Program-made: the position numbers and the translations under genes | Source of the DNA: Desulfobacula sp. | Lineage (GTDB): Bacteria > Desulfobacterota > Desulfobacteria > Desulfobacterales > Desulfobacteraceae | NCBI GenBank assembly: GCA_018702715.1 | Contig: JABIYQ010000154.1 | Coordinates: 1-7,257, forward strand | DNA length: 7,257 bases | Direction: 5' to 3' | Notes under the pieces: generated by a model | What the model was told of the DNA's origin: nothing | Database searches by the model: none | What the model saw: the letters and a program-made list of their open reading frames with translations, nothing else | Part shown: one piece after another, positions 1-4,930 of the stretch | Position numbering within the stretch: position 1 is the first letter of the stretch | How the letters are laid out: the number at the start of each line of letters is the position of its first letter

Positions 1-1724
1 ATATGAGGAAGCAGAAGTGTGAACTTTTCCTCTCCGAACCGGCAGGCAATATCATTGGTCCGCTTGTACTCTCGGAAAAAACCGGCAAGGGTTTTAAGGA
101 CCTTGTCACCTGCGATATGACCATGAACATCGTTTGTTTTTTTAAAACGATCAAGATCGGCAAGCATCATCATCATTTCCTGGTTATACCGCCGGGAGCG
201 TTCAAATTCCGCTTCAATGACATCATTAAAATATCTGCGGTTGTAAAGCTGTGTCAAGCCGTCAATGGTTGCCATCTCAATCAATTTATTATTGGCGATT
301 TTCAGTTCAGCCTTCAGGCCTGATTTCTGGAGAACACGTTCAATCAAGCGGAGAGCGGAAGAAGAGTTGAGCAGGCTTTTAGGAAGATAATCAAATGCAC
401 CGGCCTGAATGATTTCCGAGGCAATGATGTCGTCTCCCTGTCCTGTCACTATAGCTATGGGCGTATCATATCCGGCTGCCTTAAATTTTGAAATAAAATC
501 AAAACCGTTTCCATCCGGTAGAATATAATCCAAAAGAATGATATCAAAGGGCTGGGCTTTAAGCTTTAAAAAAGCTGTTTCAATATCTTGGGCATGGGAC
601 AATTCAATCAAAGGGTTGGAGCTTAAAATTTCCTTTAAGAGAAGATATTCATTTTCTTCATCCTCAATGGAGAGGACACAGATTTTTTGATCAAAATCAA
701 TAATGTGTGAATCAAAGGCGTTTGGCTGGACCTGGTCATACCGGATATTTTGAATTTTCTTAACAATTTCAGATATCCGTTTTGCAGATGTATTAATGTC
801 AAAAATAACTTTTGCTTCTTTTTTTTTCAGTTCACCAAATGTCTCCAGAATTTCGATATTGCCCAGAAGCACGGTCAGAGGCTGGTTCAGCTCATGGGCA
901 GTCGCACCGGACAATTGCAGAAGCACCTTTAACCGCTCCTCTTCAATGACTGATTCCTGCTGTACCAGAATTTTTTTGTTGGCTTTTTTTAATCCGCTAA
1001 CCGTTTGTACAAGTTTTTCCTCCATCCTTTTTCTGTCCGTAATATCCCGGATGGAGGCAAGCCATGAAGGCTTTTCCTCCCAGTTAGTTTCCACTGTCCG
1101 CATTTCAGCAATCACGGGATTATCATTGGAGGAAAATAGTTCAATCTCCGTTGTCTCCTTTCCATTTATGGGAAAGCCAAAGGGCTGGCCCAGAAAATCG
1201 CCGGATGTGGTCCTAAATAGGGATTCACCGGCCGGGTTGATAAATCGTACAAGACCGGTTGCGTCCAAAATGATGATCGCATCGGTCACGGTCTCAACCA
1301 GTTTTCGAAACCGGGCCTCACTTGATTGTTGTAAAAGGGTCTTCTGCCGATCCAACTGAAGAAAAACAGTGACTTTGCTTAATAGGATTTTAGGGTTAAA
1401 GGGTTTGACCATGAAATCCACTGCACCTGCATCATAACCTTTGAACACATGGTAATCACTTGAATAGACGGCGGATACAAAGATAATCGGCAGCTCTTTT
1501 GTTTTTGTTTCGCTGCGCAGCCACTCAGCCAGTTCATAACCGTCCATCCCCGGCATCTGAACATCAAGAAGGGCCAGGGCAAACTCATGGTTCAGAGAGG
1601 CTGCAAGGGCTTCGTTGCCGTTTTGGGCCCGTATGATGTCAGCGTCTGCTTCCTTGAGAATCTGTTCAAGACTGAACAGATTATCCTCTTTATCATCAAC
1701 AATAAGAATTTTTTGACGTATCAT
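1..1724 (-). CDS. Hybrid response regulator REC-PAS-HisKA-like-REC-GGDEF (3' end outside window)
   Basis: This is a cytoplasmic two-component signalling protein, open for 574 codons from ATG 1724 to the left edge. In order it has: a first receiver domain (about residues 4-122; acidic D10/D11, phospho-acceptor D54 in LLDVQMPGMDG, S84, K107-P108); a PAS-like sensor (about 134-232, ending SIRDITDRKRMEE); a short coiled stretch; a histidine-kinase dimerisation box, AHELNQPL with H277; a second receiver (about 348-466; E354/D355, D399 in LLDYILPDGNG, T427, K449); and a GGDEF domain from about 480 (DGLTQLYNRRYF; ADLDRFKKTND; GHIAGD). No HATPase domain lies between H277 and the second receiver. The cyclase signature reads GEEKF (564-568) instead of GGEEF, while the inhibitory RxxD site (R555-D558) is kept. 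Related Desulfobacteraceae proteins share this layout. c-di-GMP synthesis is therefore doubtful and a signal-relay or binding role is possible. No strong Shine-Dalgarno precedes the start; GAAAG is the nearest. Confidence 0.9.
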   Translation of the reverse strand, partial: MIRQKILIVDDKEDNLFSLEQILKEADADIIRAQNGNEALAASLNHEFALALLDVQMPGMDGYELAEWLRSETKTKELPIIFVSAVYSSDYHVFKGYDAGAVDFMVKPFNPKILLSKVTVFLQLDRQKTLLQQSSEARFRKLVETVTDAIIILDATGLVRFINPAGESLFRTTSGDFLGQPFGFPINGKETTEIELFSSNDNPVIAEMRTVETNWEEKPSWLASIRDITDRKRMEEKLVQTVSGLKKANKKILVQQESVIEEERLKVLLQLSGATAHELNQPLTVLLGNIEILETFGELKKKEAKVIFDINTSAKRISEIVKKIQNIRYDQVQPNAFDSHIIDFDQKICVLSIEDEENEYLLLKEILSSNPLIELSHAQDIETAFLKLKAQPFDIILLDYILPDGNGFDFISKFKAAGYDTPIAIVTGQGDDIIASEIIQAGAFDYLPKSLLNSSSALRLIERVLQKSGLKAELKIANNKLIEMATIDGLTQLYNRRYFNDVIEAEFERSRRYNQEMMMMLADLDRFKKTNDVHGHIAGDKVLKTLAGFFREYKRTNDIACRFGEEKFTLLLPH

Positions 1725-1965
1725 TTTTTACTATTCTTTCAACTCATTCGGTTGACCAATAGTCGTTATTGTACGCACACTGTCAAATCATGGAAAAGTT
1801 CGCAATATCCTTGTCAAGACACATAATATGATACAGGAATATATATTGGGGTACAAGATAAAATAAAAGTAAAGAACGTATGGGAGATAAAACCATCGGC
1901 CATATATCAAGGGATTCCACTTCAATTCATGCCTGAGAGAAGCCGGCAAAAAAAGCCATCAAAGT
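1725..1965. other. Intergenic stretch without a supported gene
   Basis: This is the upstream region of the response regulator gene. It contains two TTGACA hexamers on the minus strand (1781-1786 and 1812-1817), but neither has a convincing -10 box at 16-18 bp. On the minus strand near 1900-1950 a short open stretch reads RHELKWNPLIYG. This faintly recalls the LKWNPHIH segment of IS91-type transposases but is far too short to call. The stretch probably includes the decayed downstream part of the AraC-family remnant that ends near 1966. Confidence 0.4.
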
Positions 1966-2367
1966 TCAAAAACCAAAGAAGAAAAGAGGACGTCTCTTCC
2001 TGATAACTATTTCATTTTTTTGCTGATTAAAGCTCAAAGGGGCCTGAAAAATATCCTCATATCCTTGAATATCAATGGGCGAGCCATGTTGAAACCTGAC
2101 TTCCAGAAGTTTTAAATTATTATCGGCAATACTTTTAAGAATCTGCGATAAGGTACAAAGCAAAGCTTCTGAGATCTGTCTTGTGATATAAAAATGATGA
2201 GAAACAGTTTGCAATGAAAGAAAAGCCAGATCAGATTAAATTGATGGGTGGAAATCCTGGCTTCAGCGTCTTTCAAAATTAAGGAATCAATATTTGCATC
2301 TTCAAAGGTATTCAAAAGGCCAATCCCATTTTTAGTCATGAATTTAACCAGTATGCGAAGTAAATTT
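1966..2367 (-). pseudogene. Remnant of an AraC-family regulator (arabinose-binding-type sensor domain)
   Basis: Two minus-strand frames carry pieces of one protein. The upstream piece (2367 to about 2220) reads NLLRILVKFMTKNGIG, then FEDANIDSLIL and ARISTHQFNLIW, typical of the N-terminus of AraC regulators with a PF12625-type sensor domain. The downstream piece (2214-1966, another frame) reads LEVRFQHGSPIDIQGYEDIF, then QAPLSFNQQKNEIVI, which matches the end of the same domain (V-F-H-x-x-P, Y-x-x-x-F, AP-x-x-F, N). About 90 residues that normally join the pieces are missing, the frame shifts between them, and no helix-turn-helix DNA-binding domain follows. The gene is therefore dead. A further copy of the N-terminal coding segment lies at 4423-4490, which suggests that the gene was split by the rhodanese-bearing segment. 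The family assignment is from recognised motifs, not a search. Confidence 0.6.
2329..2367 (+). repeat. 39-bp perfect direct repeat, copy 1
   Basis: This is identical to 4423-4461, in the same orientation, beginning TTTTTAGTCATGAATTTAAC and ending GCGAAGTAAATTT. On the minus strand both copies encode NLLRILVKFMTK of the AraC remnant. The two copies bracket the rhodanese segment. Outside the match the sequences differ, apart from the inverted repeats described separately. Confidence 0.9.
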
Positions 2368-2387
2368 TATGAAGTGAAGGGAGACAG

Positions 2388-2449
2388 GATAGAAGATGCT
2401 TTCAGTCAAGAAAAGTATGAAAAATTATTACAGAGTTGAAATATGCACC
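2388..2449 (+). repeat. IS-end-like repeat, left copy (inverted relative to 4308-4368)
   Basis: This segment and the reverse complement of 4308-4368 align over about 60 bp with only a few differences. The last 15 bases, GTTGAAATATGCACC (2435-2449), are identical. Read on the plus strand, the left copy encodes RIEDAFSQEKYEKLLQS followed by a stop at 2437-2439; the right copy encodes a related REVAFSQEKYKK-like string broken by a stop. This looks like two decayed copies of the 3' end of one mobile-element gene plus its terminal sequence, facing each other. I do not recognise the element family. Confidence 0.6.
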
Positions 2450-2521
2450 TACCTGAGCACGGGCACAACGAGTGCATTCACCTGACCTTACCCGGCAATC
2501 TAATTTGATTCATTGTATTGC

Positions 2522-2592
2522 TAACCATATGTTAATAAAGCATTCAAGTATGTCATTAACACATAGTTATCATAACCTTAACATATTTGTTA
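2522..2592. promoter_or_regulatory. Three TAAC-N5/6-GTTA dyads upstream of the rhodanese genes
   Basis: Three inverted repeats with the same half-sites lie here: TAACCATATGTTA (2522-2534), TAACACATAGTTA (2557-2569) and TAACATATTTGTTA (2579-2592). A DNA-binding dimer could use them as operators. They lie roughly 150-220 bp upstream of the first rhodanese start and 80-150 bp upstream of a sigma-54-like motif, which is a usual distance for enhancer-type sites. AT-rich DNA makes single matches less surprising, but three with the same half-sites and centre are hard to dismiss. The binding protein is unknown. Confidence 0.45.
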
Positions 2593-2670
2593 TTCATACC
2601 TTTCCTTCTATTATACTTTTTTCCTTTAAAAATAGCCAGTTGTACATATTTTTATCAAAAAATGAATCCT

Positions 2671-2686
2671 TGGCATACTTTTTGTT
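2671..2686 (+). promoter_or_regulatory. Weak sigma-54-like promoter (alternative: sigma-70 -35 box at 2685)
   Basis: TGGCATACTTTTTGTT resembles the -24/-12 consensus TGGCACG-N4-TTGCW. The GG is intact, but the -12 GC reads GT. A TTGACA hexamer overlaps its end (2685-2690), yet no good -10 box follows at 16-18 bp. Either could drive the rhodanese genes, whose first start lies about 56 bases downstream. Confidence 0.25.
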
Positions 2687-2741
2687 GACAATGGGCCATA
2701 GGTAGTTGAGTAACAATAAATAAATTTAATAAAGAGAGGCG

Positions 2742-3521
2742 ATGATGAAAAAAAAAACGAATAAATTATGTATCGCACTAATGGTTGTTGGTTTGTTTAT
2801 CTTAATTTCGGTCAATGGTGTTTTGGCGAAAGAGGCAAAGAAGGCTGCTGCTAAAGCACCTTCCCTGCAGGAAAAGGCGAAAATGGCCGGCATGGAAGTG
2901 GTCGATTATAATTATGTAAAAAAAATGGTTGGAAACGGGGTGGGTGATTTTCAGAAAGTTGTCATTGTTGATGCACGGCCTGCACGATTGTATGTCAAAG
3001 GGCACATTCCAACGGCTGTCAATCTTGAGCAAATGAAGTTTAAAAAATCTTACCCATCCTTTGCAGCCTTGAATATCCCCAAGAATACCGAACTTATCTT
3101 CGGGATTGGCAAAGATTGCCCCCTAAGCTACAAAGACGCCATGGCGTTGAAAAAATTTGGCTACACCAACATGAAACTTTATATAAAACCGGCCATCTGG
3201 ATCTCCACTGACTATATGGAAATCGGAACCAAGGGCGCTCAGAAATTATTTACCAAAAAGGCCGTTTTTGTTGATGTACGACCAACCGGCGATTTTAGCA
3301 AAGGGACGATCCCCGGAGCGGTCAATATTTCATCCGATACACTGGCGAAGGCTGGAGATTCCCTGCCCGTTGATAAAGCGCAGCCATTGGTGGCCTTTGG
3401 CGCCGGTGCAGGCGATACAGCACCGCATATGGCAGCCGATCAGCTCAAAAAGATGGGTTATAAAAAAGTTTTTGCATATGTACCGGGCTATTCAGCCTGG
3501 GAGACACCGGCCGCAAATTAG
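2742..3521 (+). CDS. Exported tandem rhodanese-domain protein lacking the catalytic cysteine in both domains
   Basis: The 259-residue protein begins with a signal peptide (KKK, then a hydrophobic core at about 9-25, likely cleavage after VLA at residue 29), followed by a Lys/Ala-rich linker, so it acts outside the cytoplasm. Rhodanese domain 1 spans about 50-155 (VVIVDARPARLYVKGHIPTAVN; W153) and domain 2 about 165-255 (VFVDVRPTGDFSKGTIPGAVN; GYSAW). In catalytic rhodaneses the active loop starts with a cysteine after the core strand. Here those positions read IFG (G121) and AFG (G220). Domain 1 keeps a cysteine five residues later (C126 in CPLSYK); domain 2 has none. Sulfur transfer by the usual mechanism is unlikely, so a binding or partner role is inferred. 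The start is ATG 2742 or ATG 2745; AGAGG (2735-2739) is better spaced for the second. The second rhodanese gene follows 100 bp downstream and is probably co-transcribed. Confidence 0.88.
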   Translation: MMKKKTNKLCIALMVVGLFILISVNGVLAKEAKKAAAKAPSLQEKAKMAGMEVVDYNYVKKMVGNGVGDFQKVVIVDARPARLYVKGHIPTAVNLEQMKFKKSYPSFAALNIPKNTELIFGIGKDCPLSYKDAMALKKFGYTNMKLYIKPAIWISTDYMEIGTKGAQKLFTKKAVFVDVRPTGDFSKGTIPGAVNISSDTLAKAGDSLPVDKAQPLVAFGAGAGDTAPHMAADQLKKMGYKKVFAYVPGYSAWETPAAN

Positions 3522-3545
3522 CCTTTATCCTAACATTGAAATGCC

Positions 3546-3570
3546 GCGCCCCAGAATGACGTCGGGGCGC
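3546..3570 (+). other. GC-rich hairpin between the two rhodanese genes
   Basis: GCGCCCC (3546-3552) pairs with GGGGCGC (3564-3570) across an 11-base loop that itself contains GACGTC. No T-run follows, so it is not a standard intrinsic terminator. It may stabilise the upstream message or set the ratio of the two proteins. Confidence 0.5.
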
Positions 3571-3621
3571 CGGTGGATCTAAAAACAAGCGACAAATTAG
3601 CAACACTAAAGAAGGAGCATT

Positions 3622-4095
3622 ATGAAACGCACAACAGCAGTGGTTTTTTTCTTTTTTTCCCTCATGGTGATGACAGGGTTTGCCAACATCTGTCTTGTCG
3701 GAACGGCACGTGCGGCAGCGCCGGCAGTGGCATCTGTTCCCGGCGGCGAAGACGAAGGCATGGTCGATACTGCCTGGTTTAAAAAAATGATCGCAGACAT
3801 TCCGGCAAATGTGGCCATCGTAGATGTACGATCACCTGCGGAGTTTGCAGGCGGCCATGTTAAAGGCGCCATCAATCTGCAAGCGGAGATTATTTTTAAC
3901 GAGGGGGGCTGTCAGAAAATGATATCGCAGCTGCCCCGGGACAAGTTTGTCATTTTTCATTGCCTTGGCGGCAGCAAATCCGGGGGAGTCTATTTCGAAC
4001 TGAAGGAAAGCTGCGAGTATTCCGGCATTGACAAAATGTTTTATCTAGGCGCTGAAATCTCGTTCAATGACGGAAAAGTGTCGATCGAAGAATAA
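3622..4095 (+). CDS. Exported single-domain rhodanese with intact active-site cysteine
   Basis: The 157-residue protein has a signal peptide (MKRTT, a phenylalanine-rich hydrophobic core, likely cleavage after ARA at residue 31) and so should act in the periplasm. One rhodanese domain spans about 47-152: VAIVDVRSPAEFAGGHVKGAIN is the typical first motif, and FHCLGGSKSGG places the persulfide-forming cysteine at C114, with the anion-binding loop after it. It lacks the usual GGxxxW ending and reads FYLGAEISFNDG instead. Two more cysteines, C97 and C131, could form a disulfide or take part in sulfur relay. The start at 3622 is well supported by AAGGAG (3612-3617) four bases upstream. It lies 100 bp after the tandem rhodanese gene, same strand, and is probably in the same operon. 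The natural sulfur donor and acceptor cannot be inferred. Confidence 0.88.
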   Translation: MKRTTAVVFFFFSLMVMTGFANICLVGTARAAAPAVASVPGGEDEGMVDTAWFKKMIADIPANVAIVDVRSPAEFAGGHVKGAINLQAEIIFNEGGCQKMISQLPRDKFVIFHCLGGSKSGGVYFELKESCEYSGIDKMFYLGAEISFNDGKVSIEE

Positions 4096-4210
4096 GGTTT
4101 TCAAACAGCTGAACTGTAAGCCGAATGCGTTATCACGCCTTATAGTAATTAAGATAGGAGTACCAGAAGTTGCTTTCTGCCAAGTCAAGTATCGAAAAAT
4201 GTTAAAAAAT

Positions 4211-4322
4211 TAAAATATGCAATTACCCAGCAACACCCACAAGATATTGTGGGTGTTGCTGGGTAAGCTCACTGTGACTGAAAGAAAATATGGTTATAAA
4301 CCGACTGGGTGCATATTTCAAC
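4211..4322. mobile_element. Possible small MITE-like unit with imperfect terminal inverted repeats
   Basis: The left end TTAAAATATGCA (4211-4222) and the reverse complement of the right end, TTGAAATATGCA (ending 4322), match at 11 of 12 positions. Between them lies the 20-bp-stem hairpin. The left end also resembles 2436-2461 beyond the core (TATGCA, then TACC, then AGCA). The unit is about 112 bp and has no coding content. A non-autonomous element or the trimmed end of a larger IS are both possible. Confidence 0.35.
4223..4266. repeat. Perfect 20-bp-stem hairpin with GATA loop
   Basis: The left arm 4223-4242 (TTACCCAGCAACACCCACAA) is fully complementary to the right arm 4247-4266, with a 4-base loop. 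No T-run follows on the plus strand. On the minus strand an AT-rich, U-rich tract follows after about seven bases, so it might stop transcription arriving from the PhzF/aldo-keto side before it runs antisense into the rhodanese genes. The perfect arms suggest recent origin or a structural role. Confidence 0.85.
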
Positions 4323-4368
4323 TTTTGTATTTTTTTATACTTCTCTTGACTAAAAGCAACTTCCTATC
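4308..4368 (-). repeat. IS-end-like repeat, right copy
   Basis: This is the inverted counterpart of 2388-2449: GGTGCATATTTCAAC (4308-4322) is the exact reverse complement of 2435-2449, and similarity continues through TCTTGACTAAAAGCA to about 4368. On the minus strand it encodes an AFSQEKYKK-like string matching the left copy, interrupted by a stop. It is a decayed copy with no functional gene. Confidence 0.6.
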
Positions 4369-4422
4369 TACATCTACTGAGATTCAAGGAACAACTTTAT
4401 TGTCTATCTTTGCTTTCTGTGT

Positions 4423-4461
4423 TTTTTAGTCATGAATTTAACCAGTATGCGAAGTAAATTT
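4423..4461 (+). repeat. 39-bp perfect direct repeat, copy 2
   Basis: Identical to 2329-2367 in the same orientation, 2094 bp downstream. On the minus strand it continues a frame that begins about ten codons upstream (see the scrap at 4423-4490). Confidence 0.9.
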
Positions 4462-4490
4462 ACGGAAACGGAAGTACTTTTTTTTAGAAT
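4423..4490 (-). pseudogene. N-terminal scrap of the AraC-family remnant
   Basis: The minus strand reads KKSTSVSVNLLRILVKFMTK and then loses any likeness to the family. The segment before NLLRIL looks like a natural regulator N-terminus and is absent at 2329-2367, while the continuation after FMTK (NGIGLLNTF) is found only there. The two loci thus complement each other as the halves of one gene, each keeping the shared 39 bp. No start codon survives at the expected place, where CTA precedes AAA-AAA-AGT. Confidence 0.45.
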
Positions 4491-4582
4491 AATCAATCTT
4501 TTGGATTCCAATTATGGTTCTGTAACTATTCGTATCTTAACAGAAACACACCAGTAAATATTAAAAATAGTGGCTATCAGCA

Positions 4583-4930
4583 CTAAATACAGATCATACC
4601 GGTCATATACTTAACAGCATATCCTCCAATAAATACCCTTTCTTCCAGGAGTTTACAAAAAAGGTCACCCCCTCTTTGGGAAGCTTGGCAGGCATGAATC
4701 TTTGACTTTTTAAGCTGATTCGTCCAATAGGGTACCAAAGCACAGTGAATAGATCCAGTTATGGGATCTTCTTCAATAATAAATATTTTTTTAGGGTGTT
4801 GTTTCAACCCCTGCAATAAAAGTTTTGGCGGGTTTTGGCAGGGTATCATGGGATATGCCGGAAAATCCATTTCCAAAAATAAATCTTTTCGTGTGACGAT
4901 CAAAGGCCCGATTTTATTTGATGTAATCAA
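4583..4930 (-). pseudogene. PhzF-family epimerase/isomerase remnant with two deletions
   Basis: The 115-codon frame matches two separate parts of PhzF-like proteins, which are normally about 260-280 residues. Residues 8-30 (GPLIVTR, LEMDFPAYP) correspond to the middle of the family. Residues 53-113 (EEDPITGSIHCALVPYW, then ASQRGGDLF, then IGGYAV) are the C-terminal catalytic half. Between H45 and E53 roughly 80 residues are missing without loss of frame. The entire N-terminal domain with the catalytic glutamate is absent too. The Asp and Ser of EDPxTGS remain. The frame can only start at a TTG (4930) with no ribosome binding site, and it overlaps the end of the aldo/keto reductase-like gene by 17 bp, so a deletion probably fused the two. 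It is unlikely to be functional. Confidence 0.75.

Larger units (their letters stand above)
4096..4582. other. Non-coding, repeat-rich stretch between the rhodanese genes and the PhzF remnant
   Basis: No intact gene is supported here. It holds the perfect hairpin at 4223-4266, the right IS-end-like repeat (4308-4368), the second copy of the 39-bp direct repeat (4423-4461) and the N-terminal scrap of the AraC remnant. The open frame on the plus strand at 4217-4429 runs through the hairpin and repeats and has no recognisable domain. Confidence 0.7.

Noticed and set aside
796..1359. A 187-codon plus-strand open frame opposite the response regulator
   Set aside because: It is antisense to the PAS, HisKA and receiver-linker coding region, which has clear domain motifs on the minus strand; its translation is Ser/Phe-rich with no recognisable domain.
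1781..1817. Two TTGACA hexamers on the minus strand as promoters for the response regulator
   Set aside because: Neither has an acceptable -10 box at 16-18 bp.
1880..1950. Minus-strand RHELKWNPLIYG, reminiscent of the LKWNPHIH segment of IS91-type transposases
   Set aside because: The likeness covers about ten residues, the family histidines are not both present, and nothing on either side supports a transposase.
2248..2439. A 63-codon plus-strand open frame ending in YEKLLQS
   Set aside because: It runs from antisense of the AraC remnant through the 39-bp repeat into the IS-end-like repeat. Only its last 20 or so residues have a counterpart at the right repeat, so it is a chance fusion, not a gene.
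3606..3875. An 89-codon minus-strand open frame opposite the second rhodanese gene
   Set aside because: It lies antisense to the signal peptide and rhodanese motif of a well-supported gene and resembles nothing.
4223..4266. The perfect hairpin as a standard intrinsic terminator of the rhodanese operon
   Set aside because: It lies about 128 bp after the last stop codon and no T-run follows on the plus strand.
4217..4429. A 70-codon plus-strand open frame downstream of the rhodanese genes
   Set aside because: It translates the hairpin arms and the inverted repeat; there is no ribosome binding site and no domain.
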